Notes: a model not told the origin generated them from the letters alone. Counted from the stretch's first letter, positions 18,513-28,092 are shown. The stretch: DNA of 64,000 nucleotides from Tardiphaga robiniae (GCF_001618955.1 NZ_LVYV01000012.1:496001-560000); one strand, 5' to 3'. Numbers and translations: made by a program.

Positions 18513-18908
18513 TTACGGCTTGATTTTGCCGTCCTTGTCGAATTGCGCAAGGAAGGCCCACAGGTCGTTCACCTCGGATTCTTTCTTGATGCCGGCAAAG
18601 GCCATCTTGGTGCCCGGGATCTTGGCCTTAGGGTCCTTGATGTATTCCTTGAACGTCGCTTCATCCCAGGTAATGCCGGAATTCTTGTTGGCGTCCGAAT
18701 ATGAATAGCCCTCGGCGATGCCGGATTTGCGGCCGTTCAACCCGTTGAGTTCCGGACCGACCTTGTTCTTGGCGTTTTCGCCGACGGCGTGGCAGGCGAG
18801 GCACTTGTTGAAGGAGGATTTCCCGGCGGCGACGTCCTGTGCAAGTGCGAAGGAGGAGGCGGTCGAGACGGCAAGGACGATCAGGGCGCCGAAAGTGACA
18901 GACTTCAT
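18513..18908 (-). CDS. Periplasmic class I cytochrome c (cytochrome c2 type)
   Basis: A 131-residue exported haem protein that carries electrons between membrane complexes. A Sec signal peptide (residues 1-24, ending FALAQ) precedes the haem-binding CLACH motif. The sixth ligand is the methionine in GTKMAFAG. Spacing and length match cytochrome c2 / c550 proteins. ATG 18908 is chosen because the signal peptide begins there; an in-frame ATG at 18974 would add 22 polar residues. It is divergent from glcDEF, so it could accept electrons from that dehydrogenase, but the gene layout alone does not prove this. Confidence 0.9.
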   Translation of the reverse strand: MKSVTFGALIVLAVSTASSFALAQDVAAGKSSFNKCLACHAVGENAKNKVGPELNGLNGRKSGIAEGYSYSDANKNSGITWDEATFKEYIKDPKAKIPGTKMAFAGIKKESEVNDLWAFLAQFDKDGKIKP

Positions 18909-19111
18909 GGATGGCTCTTTTTGTTGGTTGGCTTTCCAGCTTAGTTTGTTGCACACGCTCCGAGTAGTCCACAAGTGCGATGGCGGCTGCCGCGCGTTCC
19001 GGCACCATGCGACGCGTCATGCTTTGGTAAGCTACCCAAAGCCGCCCGGACGTGGTTGATTCATTGCAAAGCAGCCGAGTGATCGCTGCGATCTTCGGGA
19101 GTGAGCGTTCA

Positions 19112-20605
19112 ATGACCATCATGATGCCCGCGGCGGATCAGGCTGTCCTCGCAAGGCGCGAGGCCATTATCGCTGCGTTGCGAAAGCTGGTTCCGGGCGA
19201 GGGCGTGATTTCCAGTGCTGCGGAAATGCTGCCCTATGAGTCGGATGGGCTGATGGCCTATCGCCAGCCGCCGATGGTCGTCGTGTTGCCCGATACGACT
19301 GAACAAGTCTCAAAAGTTCTGAAATATTGTCACGAGAACGGCATCAAGGTGGTGCCGCGCGGCTCGGGCACGTCGCTGTCCGGTGGCGCGCTGCCGCTGG
19401 CCGACGCGGTGCTGCTTGGTCTCGGCAAATTCAAGCGCGTGCGCGAGATCGATTTCGACAACCGCGCCGTGGTCGTCGAGCCCGGCGTGACCAATCTCGC
19501 CATCAGCCAGGCGGTGGCGCATGCGGGATTTTACTACGCGCCGGATCCGTCATCGCAGATCGCCTGTTCGATCGGCGGCAATGTCGCGGAGAATTCCGGC
19601 GGCGTGCACAGCCTCAAATACGGCATGACCACCAACAATCTGCTCGGCTGCGAGATCGTATTGATGTCGGGCGAAGTCATTCGCGTTGGCGGCAAGACGG
19701 CAGAGACGTCGGGCTACGACCTGATGGGGATCATCACCGGCTCGGAAGGTCTGCTGGGTGTCATCACCGAAATCACCGTGCGCATCCTGCAGAAGCCGGA
19801 AACCGCGCGCGCGCTGATGATCGGCTTTGCCGAAGTCGAGCACGCCGGCCAATGCGTTGCCGATGTCATCAGCGCCGGAATCATTCCCGGTGGCATGGAG
19901 ATGATGGACAAGCCCGCCATTCACGCGGCGGAAGCGTTTGTGCATGCCGGCTATCCGCTCGATGTCGAAGCACTGCTGATCATCGAACTCGACGGCCCAG
20001 GCGTCGAGGTCGACGAACTGATCAAGCGCGTCGAAAAGATAGCGCTCGGCTGCGGCTCAACCACCTGCCAGATATCGACCTCCGAACAGGAACGCCTGCT
20101 GTTCTGGTCTGGCCGCAAGGCAGCCTTCCCTGCAGTTGGGCGCATTTCGCCGGATTATCTCTGCATGGACGGCACCATTCCTCGCGCGGCGCTGCCGCTG
20201 GTGCTGCGTCGCATGAAGGAGATGTCTGCCAAATACGGTCTTGGCGTCGCCAACGTGTTTCACGCCGGCGATGGCAATCTGCATCCGCTGATCCTTTACG
20301 ACGCGAACAAGCCCGGCGAGTTGCAGCTCGCGGAAGATTTCGGCGCAGATATTCTGAGGCTGTGCGTCGAGGTCGGCGGCGTGCTGACCGGCGAGCACGG
20401 AGTCGGCATCGAGAAGCGCGACCTGATGCCGGAGATGTTCAGCGAGGTCGATCTCAATCAGCAACAGCGCATCAAATGCGCGTTCGACGCGCAGGGCTTG
20501 CTCAATCCCGGCAAGGTGTTTCCGACGTTGCATCGCTGCGCCGAACTCGGCCGCGTACATGTGCATGGTGGCAAGCTGGCGTTTCCCGATCTGCCGCGGT
20601 TTTGA
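19112..20605 (+). CDS. glcD: Glycolate oxidase subunit GlcD (FAD-linked)
   Basis: A 497-residue flavoprotein, the catalytic FAD subunit of glycolate dehydrogenase, which oxidises glycolate (and D-lactate) to glyoxylate and passes electrons to the membrane chain. The PCMH-type FAD domain shows VPRGSGTSLSGGALP and PDPSSQIACSIGGNVAENSGG. The C-terminal FAD oxidase domain has NVFHAGDGNLHPLILYD and GVLTGEHGVGIEKRD. Start ATG 19112 matches the family; GTG 19052 is an alternative. It is the first gene of glcD-glcE-glcF, with a hairpin repeat before glcE. Confidence 0.94.
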   Translation: MTIMMPAADQAVLARREAIIAALRKLVPGEGVISSAAEMLPYESDGLMAYRQPPMVVVLPDTTEQVSKVLKYCHENGIKVVPRGSGTSLSGGALPLADAVLLGLGKFKRVREIDFDNRAVVVEPGVTNLAISQAVAHAGFYYAPDPSSQIACSIGGNVAENSGGVHSLKYGMTTNNLLGCEIVLMSGEVIRVGGKTAETSGYDLMGIITGSEGLLGVITEITVRILQKPETARALMIGFAEVEHAGQCVADVISAGIIPGGMEMMDKPAIHAAEAFVHAGYPLDVEALLIIELDGPGVEVDELIKRVEKIALGCGSTTCQISTSEQERLLFWSGRKAAFPAVGRISPDYLCMDGTIPRAALPLVLRRMKEMSAKYGLGVANVFHAGDGNLHPLILYDANKPGELQLAEDFGADILRLCVEVGGVLTGEHGVGIEKRDLMPEMFSEVDLNQQQRIKCAFDAQGLLNPGKVFPTLHRCAELGRVHVHGGKLAFPDLPRF

Positions 20606-20639
20606 TGATGAGTATCAAATTTGCTCTGGCGGCTGTGCT

Positions 20640-20752
20640 CCCTCCCCCCTTGCGGGGGAGGGGCGGGGAGAGGGGTAACCACGAGCGATGGCGCTTGTGG
20701 CCACCCCTCTCCCGGCGCTCCGCGCCACCCTCCCCCGCAAGGGGGGAGGGGA
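20640..20752. repeat. GC-rich inverted repeat between glcD and glcE
   Basis: CCTCCCCCCTTGCGGGGGAGGG and GGAGAGGGGT at the left are mirrored by ACCCCTCTCC and CCCTCCCCCGCAAGGGGGGAGG at the right. Each end also forms its own small hairpin. A related element lies at 30400-30588. It sits inside the operon, so it may reduce or process the message between glcD and glcE. Confidence 0.8.
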
Positions 20753-20785
20753 CGATGAACACGACAAGTTTGCGATAGGTCTTCC

Positions 20786-22024
20786 GTGGATATTTTGAAA
20801 GTCAGAGATGCTCAGGACGTCGAGCAGGCGGTGCGCGCGGCAATTGCAAGCGAGCAGCCGCTGGAAATCATCGGTCATGGCAGCAAGCGTATGGTCGGCC
20901 AGCCCATTGCGACCAATGCGGTGCTTGATCTGTCGGCCTTGAATGCGGTGACGTCCTATGAGCCGAACGAATTGATCCTCACCGTACAGGCCGGCGCGCC
21001 GATGGCCGACGTGCTGTCGCTGATCGATTCCAAGAATCAGCAGTTTTCGTTCGAGCCGATGAACACGTCACAGCTTCTGGGCACGCCGGATATCGGCACC
21101 ATCGGAGGCATGATCTCGGCCGGGCTCGCCGGGCCACGGCGCATTCAGGCCGGCGGTGCGCGCGATCATCTGCTCGGCGTGCATGCGGTGTCCGGCTTTG
21201 GCGACAGCTACAAGGCCGGCGGCCGGGTGGTGAAGAATGTCACCGGCTACGATGTCTGCAAGCTGCTCGCCGGCGCGTGGGGCACGCTGTCCGTGATGAC
21301 GGAGGTGACCCTCAAGGTCATGCCGCGGGCGGAGAGCGAGCGCACGCTGGTGCTGCGCGGGCTCGATGATATCGCAGCCAACAAGGCGATGACCGCGGCG
21401 TTGGGATCACCCTTCGATGTCTCGGGTGCCGCGCATCTGCCGGGCTCGGCGTTACGCACCACGCAGGGGGCGCTTGGCGAGATCGCGTCGCCCGACCAGT
21501 CGGTCACGCTGATCCGCCTCGAAGGCATCACCGCGTCCGCGTCGCAGCGCGCGGTGTCACTGAGCACGACGCTGAAGTCATTCGGCGTGGCCGAGATACT
21601 TGAAGACGCTCAGTCCGCGGCACTGTGGGCGGCTGTCCGAGATGTGACGCCATTCGCGGCCAGCGGTCCGCGTGCGATGTGGCCAGTGTGGCGCATCGTG
21701 ACGCCGCCGGCATCGGGCGGTGCGCTGGGCCAGGCCATCGCCAAGGGCTCGCAGGGCGAGGTCATCTATGACTGGGGCGGCGGGTTGATCTGGGCGGCAC
21801 TACCGCCATCGGCCGATGCGCAGGCAACGCAGCTCCGCAAGCTGGTCAATGCGGCCGGTGGCCATGCGACGTTGATCCGCGCGCCGGAAGATGTGCGCCG
21901 TGCGGTCGATGTGTTTCATCCGCAGCCCAAAGGCATCGCGGCGCTCGGCGAGCGCGTGCGCAACAGTTTCGATCCGAAGACCATTCTCAATCGCGGCCGG
22001 ATGTCGCGTGGCCTTGGTACTTGA
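20786..22024 (+). CDS. glcE: Glycolate oxidase subunit GlcE (FAD-binding)
   Basis: A 412-residue second flavin-binding subunit of glycolate dehydrogenase. It has the PCMH FAD domain only: PLEIIGHGSKRMVGQP, LILTVQAGAPMADVLSLI, GTIGGMISAGLAGPRRIQAGG and GGRVVKNVTGYDVCKLLAGAWG. It lacks the C-terminal oxidase domain of GlcD, as expected for GlcE. The start is GTG 20786 with a modest AGGT upstream. glcF begins 12 bases after its stop codon. Confidence 0.93.
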   Translation: MDILKVRDAQDVEQAVRAAIASEQPLEIIGHGSKRMVGQPIATNAVLDLSALNAVTSYEPNELILTVQAGAPMADVLSLIDSKNQQFSFEPMNTSQLLGTPDIGTIGGMISAGLAGPRRIQAGGARDHLLGVHAVSGFGDSYKAGGRVVKNVTGYDVCKLLAGAWGTLSVMTEVTLKVMPRAESERTLVLRGLDDIAANKAMTAALGSPFDVSGAAHLPGSALRTTQGALGEIASPDQSVTLIRLEGITASASQRAVSLSTTLKSFGVAEILEDAQSAALWAAVRDVTPFAASGPRAMWPVWRIVTPPASGGALGQAIAKGSQGEVIYDWGGGLIWAALPPSADAQATQLRKLVNAAGGHATLIRAPEDVRRAVDVFHPQPKGIAALGERVRNSFDPKTILNRGRMSRGLGT

Positions 22025-22036
22025 AAGACTTGCGAC

Positions 22037-23350
22037 ATGAAAACCGAATTCACCCCGACCCAACTGGCCGATCCGGATATTGCCGAGGCCGACAAGATCC
22101 TGCGCAAATGCGTGCATTGCGGATTCTGCACGGCGACCTGTCCGACCTATGTGCTGCTCGGCGACGAACTGGATAGCCCGCGCGGCCGCATCTACCTGAT
22201 CAAGGAGATGCTGGAGAAAGATCAGAAGCCGACGCAGGAGGTGGTCAAGCATATCGACCGCTGCCTCTCATGCCTCGCCTGCATGACGACCTGCCCGTCC
22301 GGCGTGAACTACATGCATCTGGTCGATCAGGCGCGGGTCAAGATCGAGAAGGACTACAGACGGCCGCTCTCCGAGCGACTGCTGCGTGACGTGCTGGCCT
22401 GGGTGCTGCCGCGTCCCGGTCTGTTTCGCCTGAGCATGACCATGGCCCGGCTGGCGCGGCCGCTGGCGGCGCTGCTGCCCTCGACCAGCAAGCAATCCAA
22501 CCCGAACCTGCTTAGCCGCGTGAAGGCGATGCTGACGATGGCGCCGAAGCAGTTACCTGCCGCCGGTCCATTGGGTGGCAGCGTTTTCCCCGCTATCGGC
22601 GCTCGCCGTGGCCGGGTCGCACTCCTGCAGGGCTGCGCCCAGCAGGTGCTGGCGCCACGGATCAACCAGGCCGCCATCAGCCTTTTGACCCGACATGGCG
22701 TCGAGGTCGTGCTGGTCCGGGACGAACAGTGCTGCGGTGCGCTGACCCATCATCTCGGCCGCGACGGGGATGCGCTGGCGCGGGCCAAGGCCAATATCGG
22801 CGTCTGGCTCGGGGAGGCAGACCGGGGCGGTCTCGATGCCATCCTGGTCACGGCGTCCGGCTGTGGAACCGTCATCAAGGACTATGGCTACATGCTGCGC
22901 GAGGATCCGGAGTTTGCCGCGCCGGCCGCCAAGGTCTCTGCGCTGGCGAAGGATATCAGCGAGTATGTCAGCGCCATGGATCTCCCAAAGCCTGACAAAC
23001 AAAGCGACCTCGTCGTCGCCTATCACTCGGCGTGTTCGCTGCAGCATGGGCAGAAAATCACACAGGCTCCGAAAGAATTGCTTTCCAAGAATGGATTCGT
23101 GGTGAAAGATATCCCAGAGAGCCATTTGTGTTGCGGTTCGGCGGGGACGTACAACATTCTCCAGCCTGATATTGCGAGCCGGTTGCGCGATCGAAAGGTC
23201 GCCAACATCGCGATGGTCAAGCCGGATATCATCGCTGCCGGCAACATCGGCTGCATGGTTCAGATCGCCGGAGGGACGTCAGTCCCGGTCGTACATACGA
23301 TTGAGCTACTCGATTGGGCGACAGGCGGTCCCAGGCCAGGATTGAACTGA
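22037..23350 (+). CDS. glcF: Glycolate oxidase iron-sulfur subunit GlcF
   Basis: A 437-residue electron-transfer subunit. Two 4Fe-4S motifs are complete: Cys25-28-31-35 (CVHCGFCTATCP) and Cys76-79-82-86 (CLSCLACMTTCP). Two cysteine-rich CCG domains follow, with DEQCCGALTHH and SHLCCGSAGTYN, which bind a further cluster in the family. It takes electrons from GlcD/GlcE and delivers them to the quinone pool. It ends the glcDEF operon. Confidence 0.95.
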   Translation: MKTEFTPTQLADPDIAEADKILRKCVHCGFCTATCPTYVLLGDELDSPRGRIYLIKEMLEKDQKPTQEVVKHIDRCLSCLACMTTCPSGVNYMHLVDQARVKIEKDYRRPLSERLLRDVLAWVLPRPGLFRLSMTMARLARPLAALLPSTSKQSNPNLLSRVKAMLTMAPKQLPAAGPLGGSVFPAIGARRGRVALLQGCAQQVLAPRINQAAISLLTRHGVEVVLVRDEQCCGALTHHLGRDGDALARAKANIGVWLGEADRGGLDAILVTASGCGTVIKDYGYMLREDPEFAAPAAKVSALAKDISEYVSAMDLPKPDKQSDLVVAYHSACSLQHGQKITQAPKELLSKNGFVVKDIPESHLCCGSAGTYNILQPDIASRLRDRKVANIAMVKPDIIAAGNIGCMVQIAGGTSVPVVHTIELLDWATGGPRPGLN

Positions 23351-23450
23351 TCTAATTGTGACACCGGCCCCGCGTTAAACTGGCCCCGCGCTGGCGCGGA
23401 AGACTTGAAACGCTGGTCCCTTTTGGATCGGCGCCAACAGGAGGACCACG

Positions 23451-24068
23451 ATGGCTAAAGGCAAGAAGTCGAAAAAGGACAAGAAGGACAAGAAAAAGCA
23501 GAAGAAGCTTTTGACGGCGGCGAAGCCCGCGAAGAAGTCCTCCAAGAAGTCAGTCAAGAAATCCGCGAAAAAGACGGTGAAAAAAGCGGCCAAGAAGGCT
23601 GCGAAGAAATCAGCCAAGAAGACGGTGAAGAAGGCGGCCAAAAAAGCCACCAAGAAGACCGTCAAGAAAGCCGCGAAGAAGTCTGCCAAGAAGGCGCCGA
23701 AGAAAGCTCCCGCTAAAAAGACGGTGAAGAAGGCCGCGCCGAAAAAGGCCGCCAAGAAAGCGTCACCGAAAAAAGCTGCGCCGAAGAAGGCTGCCAAGAA
23801 GGCGGTGAAGGTTCCTTCCGCGCTCCTGACCAGCACGGCGCCCGCGCCGGCCGTGGTCGAGGCGTCTGTGCCGGTTGCGATGCCGCCGAAGCCGCCGCGC
23901 AAGCCGCGGGCCCCCAAGCCGAAGCCGGTCGAACCGCCAATCGCCGAGACACCGAGCTGGGCGACGCCGGAGCCTGATCCGTCACCGGTCGAAGGACACT
24001 CGTCCGGCGGGACCACGCCAATCGAGTCGCCCGGCTATACGGCGCCCGATCACGACGAGTCCAAGTAG
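23451..24068 (+). CDS. Histone H1-like lysine/alanine-rich DNA-binding protein
   Basis: A 205-residue protein of very low complexity. Residues 1-125 are built of repeated KKAAKK, KKSAKK and KKTVKK units, like the tail of eukaryotic histone H1 and bacterial AlgP/Hc1-type proteins. Residues 126-205 are Pro/Ala/Ser-rich and turn acidic at the end (PDHDESK). Such tails bind DNA through charge and help compact the nucleoid. The start ATG 23451 follows AGGAGG (23439-23444). A strong terminator follows, so it is a separate transcript. The opposite strand of the repeat is open by composition only. Confidence 0.8.
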   Translation: MAKGKKSKKDKKDKKKQKKLLTAAKPAKKSSKKSVKKSAKKTVKKAAKKAAKKSAKKTVKKAAKKATKKTVKKAAKKSAKKAPKKAPAKKTVKKAAPKKAAKKASPKKAAPKKAAKKAVKVPSALLTSTAPAPAVVEASVPVAMPPKPPRKPRAPKPKPVEPPIAETPSWATPEPDPSPVEGHSSGGTTPIESPGYTAPDHDESK

Positions 24069-24118
24069 TCGGATCAAGGCTGACCATCGGTTCTGATCGG
24101 CCGACTGATATCTGAGGA

Positions 24119-24147
24119 AACCGCAACGCTCGTCGTTGCGGTTTTTT
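24119..24147 (+). terminator. Rho-independent terminator after the H1-like gene
   Basis: AACCGCAACG, loop CTCGT, CGTTGCGGTT followed by a T tract: perfect ten-base stem 50 bases after the stop codon. Confidence 0.93.
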
Positions 24148-24535
24148 CTATGGGAACGCTCGGTGCGGGCGTGCTCGATTCCTCCGTGTCGCATCAAATC
24201 TGCAGGGGCGATTCGAGTAATCGTCGTCCCGGAGGCTGTGGGTGGTCAGGTATTCACCGCTTTCGGGACGGTAATTAACAATTCCCAGCCAGTGATAATT
24301 CCCCGTGGTGGTATTTTTGGACTGGAATCCCTCCAAAAACGTTGTGCTTTTGCAACACCGCGCCACAACCTCTCACGGAAACGTCAGAACGCCTATTTAG
24401 GCGGCACTTGCTCGTTTTTTTTCCTTCACCGCTCCGCTTTTGCGCCCCAGAGTTGCGTCCAGTCGATGAATTTCGCGGTCCCGCCGTCTTTCAGACACGG
24501 AACTGCCTCTGGTTTCAAAAGTGATGGGGAATGTC
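24148..24535 (+). other. Long leader region of the porin gene, no gene seen
   Basis: About 390 bases without a convincing reading frame. It is less GC-rich than its surroundings and includes GGTAATTAACAATTCCCAGCC, AGTGATAATTCCCC and an eight-T run near 24414. It probably holds the porin promoter and a long untranslated leader. No known riboswitch or sRNA fold was recognised. Confidence 0.4.
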
Positions 24536-25522
24536 ATGAAGAAGATTGTTGTCGCCTCTGCTGCGGTGCTCGCCATGGGGATGAGCTCGGCTTCCGCAGC
24601 CGATCTGGGCGCGAAGATGTACAAGAAGGCGCCGCCGATCGTGGCTGCCTACGATCCTTGGGACATCGCTTTCGGCGCTGCGGTCATGAGCAACTACGTG
24701 TTCCGTGGTGTCACGCAGTCGAACGGCAACAAGGGTTCGGTCGCCGCTTACTTCGAGCCGCGCTACAACATCACCAAGGACGTTCAGCTGTACGCCGGCG
24801 TGTCGGGTGAGAGCATCGCCTTCCCGAACCGCGCTTCGATGGAGCTCGACGGCTACTTCGGTATCCGCCCGACCTGGGGCGCAGCAGCGTTCGACTTCGG
24901 CTTCTTCTATTACGGCTATCCGGGCGGCCAGTGCTTCAACACCCCAGCCTTCTGCGGTGGCGATATCAACGCCGTCGCACTGCCGAACGGCAGCGTCGCG
25001 AAGAAGAACGCCAGCTTCTACGAAGGCTATGCCAAGCTCAACTACACCTTTAACGACTACTTCTCGCTGGGCGGCAACGCGTTCTACTCGCCGAACTTCC
25101 TGAACACCGGCGCAGAAGGCACCTATGCTTCGATTACCGGTAAGGTGATCGCGCCGTCGACCTGGTTCGGTTCGACCGGCATCGGCTCCTACGTCTCGGG
25201 TGAGTTCGGTCGCCAGTGGCTGGGCACCTCGGATGCCTTCTACGGCACCGTAGCCTTCCCGAATGGCATCAAGTACGCCGACTATAACACCTGGAACATC
25301 GGCATCGGCTTCACCTACAAGGTCTTCACGCTGGACCTGCGCTACTCGGACACCAACCTGTCCAAGGGTGATTGCAACGCCTTCACGTCGGACTTCACGG
25401 CTCCTGCCGCCGGCACCAACTTCACCGCGATCAACCCGTCGGGCGCTGGCTCGAGCTGGTGCGGTGCCACCGGCATCGTCAAGCTGTCGGCTGACCTGAC
25501 CGCGATGACCAACCTGAAGTAA
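24536..25522 (+). CDS. TorF-family putative outer-membrane porin
   Basis: A 328-residue outer-membrane protein. The Sec signal peptide (residues 1-22) ends MSSASAA. The mature part is rich in aromatic, Gly and Asn residues arranged as amphipathic strands. It carries the family opening AFGAAVMSNYVFRGVTQSNG (TIGR02001/TorF type) and strands such as YEGYAKLNYTFNDYFSLGGNAFY. It ends in a short hydrophobic stretch rather than a terminal Phe. Start ATG 24536 lies 5 bases after GGGGA (24526-24530). The gene has its own leader and a strong terminator, as expected for an abundant porin. The solute is unknown. Confidence 0.82.
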   Translation: MKKIVVASAAVLAMGMSSASAADLGAKMYKKAPPIVAAYDPWDIAFGAAVMSNYVFRGVTQSNGNKGSVAAYFEPRYNITKDVQLYAGVSGESIAFPNRASMELDGYFGIRPTWGAAAFDFGFFYYGYPGGQCFNTPAFCGGDINAVALPNGSVAKKNASFYEGYAKLNYTFNDYFSLGGNAFYSPNFLNTGAEGTYASITGKVIAPSTWFGSTGIGSYVSGEFGRQWLGTSDAFYGTVAFPNGIKYADYNTWNIGIGFTYKVFTLDLRYSDTNLSKGDCNAFTSDFTAPAAGTNFTAINPSGAGSSWCGATGIVKLSADLTAMTNLK

Positions 25523-25540
25523 GCATTTCGACTGAGATCG

Positions 25541-25572
25541 AAGGGGCGGCAGAGCGATCTGCCGCCCCTTTT
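25541..25572 (+). terminator. Rho-independent terminator after the porin gene
   Basis: AAGGGGCGGCAGA, loop GCGA, TCTGCCGCCCCTTTTC: near-perfect stem with a T tract 18 bases after the porin stop codon. Confidence 0.94.
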
Positions 25573-25591
25573 CTTTTGGGATAGGGCTTCC

Positions 25592-26104
25592 ATGACCCGG
25601 GACTGGTTGCGGCGCGCAGCGAAGACGATCCGTCGCAACAATCATCGCAATGCGCTGGCTGGTACCGTTGCCGGGCTGGGGGCAGGGATTGCCATCGGTG
25701 TGATGGAGTTCTTCTCGGCCGTTGCGCATTATCCGCTGGTCATCATTCCTTTTGCGACCTCGATCGTCCTCGTGATCGGCTCTCCGGAAGCCGAGCCGGC
25801 GCAGCCACGGGCGTTGGTCGGCGGACACATCGTCGCGACGCTGGTAGGGCTCGCGGTGCTCAAGCTGACCGGCCCCCATGCCTGGGCCGCCGCCATGGCG
25901 GTCGGCCTCGCTGTGTTGGCGATGTATGTCACCGGTACATTCCACCCGCCTGCCGGGATCAATCCGTTGCTTGTCGTGTCTCACGCACTACCGTGGACGT
26001 TCCTGCTCGCTCCGGTGCTGGTCGGCGCGCTGCTGCTCGCGAGCTTCACGTTTGTCTGGCATCGCTATGCGGCAGGCCGCGACTGGCCGCGGCACTGGCT
26101 TTAG
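25592..26104 (+). CDS. HPP-family membrane protein
   Basis: A 170-residue inner-membrane protein with four predicted helices. The family name motif appears in TGTFHPPAGINPLL (HPP near residues 116-118), and IIPFATSIVLVIGSPEAEPAQPRALVGGH matches the conserved first half. In cyanobacteria and plants, HPP proteins have been linked to nitrite transport; the role in alphaproteobacteria is not established. It starts 20 bases after the porin terminator and converges on the ABC exporter gene with only 16 bases between stop codons. Confidence 0.85.
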   Translation: MTRDWLRRAAKTIRRNNHRNALAGTVAGLGAGIAIGVMEFFSAVAHYPLVIIPFATSIVLVIGSPEAEPAQPRALVGGHIVATLVGLAVLKLTGPHAWAAAMAVGLAVLAMYVTGTFHPPAGINPLLVVSHALPWTFLLAPVLVGALLLASFTFVWHRYAAGRDWPRHWL

Positions 26105-26120
26105 CGGGGCGTGTCACGCC

Positions 26121-27866
26121 TCAGGCGGTTTCCGTCCTGGCCTTTGCATCTCCCAGCGCGAAGTGATCGCCGGACCGCGTTAGCGACACCTTGCGCTGAT
26201 GCAAGTCATCGAGCGTGGTGCGGTGGCCGATCGAAACGATGGTCGTGCCAGGCAGCTTGTCTTCCAGCAGCCGGTACAAAGCCGCTTCCGATGGTTCGTC
26301 GAGCGATGCGGTAGCCTCGTCAAGGAAGAGATATTGCGGCTTTTGCAGCAGCGCGCGGGCGACGCCGAGACGCTGTTGTTCACCGAGTGACAGCATGCGA
26401 TTCCAGTGGCCATCTTCGTCAAGCCGGGTCGCCAGCGCAGGCAGACCCACGGATCTGACGGCATCGGCGACCTCCTGTGGGCTGAACGCGTCGGTTTCGG
26501 CAGGATAGGCCACTGCATCCTGCAGCGTGCCGACCGGGAAGTACGGCCGCTGCGGCAGCATCATGATCGCCGCATTCGCGGGGATCGAGATCTTGCCCTT
26601 GCCGAATGGCCAGATGCCGGCGATGGCGCGAAACAGCGTGGATTTTCCGGAGCCCGATGGGCCCGTAAACAGCGTGCGTTCCCCGCGGCGGAAGCTGAAG
26701 CCCGGCGTCTGCACCATGGGACCGCCATTGGGGAGGGTGAGCGTCAGATCGCTCAGCGCGATGTCACTGGTGCCGGTCTCAGTGGCGTGAACGATATCGG
26801 CCTTGGTCGTCAGCGCCTGTACGTTGGCAATGGCTGTCTCGAAGCCATCAAGGCGCATCACGCCGGACTGCCATTCCGCCAGTGTGCGATAGGCGGTGAC
26901 AAAGAATGAAAGCGCACCCTGCACGGTGCCGAACGCATCCGCGGTCTGCATCACGGCGCCGAGCTGGACCTTCTCCGCAAAATAGGCTGGCGCGACCAGA
27001 ACATAGGGCAGGATGATCGCGATCTGCTGATAGCTGACCGTGAAGGATGTCAGCTTCTTGGTGCGGCGCATGATGTCGATCCAGTTGCCGACGACCAGCG
27101 CGAAGCGGGTCGAGAGTCGCTGCCGCTCGACCGGTTCGCCGCGCAACAGAGCGATCTGCTCGGCATTTTCGCGCGCACGCACCAGATTGAAGCGGAAGTC
27201 CGCTTCATAGCGCTGCTGCTGGAAATTCAGTGCCATCAATGGCGCGCCGATATAGTGCGTCAGCGCGGTGCCGATCACGGCATAGACGAGCGCGCCCCAG
27301 ACGAGATAGCCGGGGATCGGGATATCCTGACCGAACACATGCAGCGGCGCCGCGTCGGACAGGCCCCACAGGATGATCACGAAGGAGACCAACGTAACGA
27401 CCGAACTCAGCAGGCCGATGCCGATGTCGAGCGTCTTCTCCACGAACAGCTTCACGTCTTCGGCGATGCGCTGATCCGGGTTGTCGGCAGCGTCGCCCTG
27501 CAGCTGCATGCGATAGTGGTTGGCGTCGGCGAGCCAGTTGCCGAGATAGCGCTCGGTCATCCAGCGCCGCCAGCGGATCTGGAGCCACTGGTTGAGGTAG
27601 AGCTGATAGACCTTGAGTGCGATGTTGATCGCCGCAAGCACGCTGAAGTAAGCGAGCTGATAGGTGAAGACGTCGAGGTTTCTGTCCTGCAGTGCGTTGT
27701 AGAAGGTGTTGTTCCAGCGATTGAACAACACGCTGAGACCGACCACCGCCAGTTCGATCGCGATCACCGCCGTGAGGAGGCCGAGTCCCGCCCATTTGTC
27801 CTCGGAACGAAAATAAGGAACCGCGATCCGCCAGACGGTCGCGAGCGTGGAGCGGATGTTATTCAC
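26121..27866 (-). CDS. YddA/ABCD-type ABC exporter (fused membrane and ATPase domains)
   Basis: A 581-residue half-transporter. The N-terminal part (to about residue 320) has six membrane helices of the SbmA/BacA-like type (ABC_membrane_2), with the landmarks NRWNNTFYNALQ and WRRWMTERYLGNWL. The nucleotide-binding domain has Walker A GPSGSGKS near residue 402, signature LGEQQRLGVARAL and Walker B YLFLDEATASLDE. Such proteins act as homodimers; characterised members handle peptides, B12 or acyl-CoA. The start is GTG 27866 with GGAG upstream. It is divergent from lldP with 276 bases between. The substrate is unknown. Confidence 0.88.
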   Translation of the reverse strand: MNNIRSTLATVWRIAVPYFRSEDKWAGLGLLTAVIAIELAVVGLSVLFNRWNNTFYNALQDRNLDVFTYQLAYFSVLAAINIALKVYQLYLNQWLQIRWRRWMTERYLGNWLADANHYRMQLQGDAADNPDQRIAEDVKLFVEKTLDIGIGLLSSVVTLVSFVIILWGLSDAAPLHVFGQDIPIPGYLVWGALVYAVIGTALTHYIGAPLMALNFQQQRYEADFRFNLVRARENAEQIALLRGEPVERQRLSTRFALVVGNWIDIMRRTKKLTSFTVSYQQIAIILPYVLVAPAYFAEKVQLGAVMQTADAFGTVQGALSFFVTAYRTLAEWQSGVMRLDGFETAIANVQALTTKADIVHATETGTSDIALSDLTLTLPNGGPMVQTPGFSFRRGERTLFTGPSGSGKSTLFRAIAGIWPFGKGKISIPANAAIMMLPQRPYFPVGTLQDAVAYPAETDAFSPQEVADAVRSVGLPALATRLDEDGHWNRMLSLGEQQRLGVARALLQKPQYLFLDEATASLDEPSEAALYRLLEDKLPGTTIVSIGHRTTLDDLHQRKVSLTRSGDHFALGDAKARTETA

Positions 27867-28092
27867 AGATCGTCTCCGGGAGGAGGGCCCTAAGCCCTTA
27901 AGATCAGAAATGAATTCCAGCGTTTAGACTAAAGTAGCTGGTTTGATGGCCTGCGGCACCTTGTCGCGAAACTGTGATTCACCCTAGCATGACCAAAAGC
28001 GAGGCATGGGGGCCTCGCATTTGCGTAGCCATGGGCGCTATCGGCTTTGGCCGATCGTGGACGCCCTCGCAAGTGAACAATCAGCAACTTGC

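Noticed and set aside
23375..24016. Phe/Leu/Ala-rich open frame opposite the H1-like gene, looking like a membrane protein
   Set aside because: The Phe-rich repeats are the reverse complement of Lys codons (AAG to CTT); there is no ribosome site, and the sense strand has a ribosome site and terminator.
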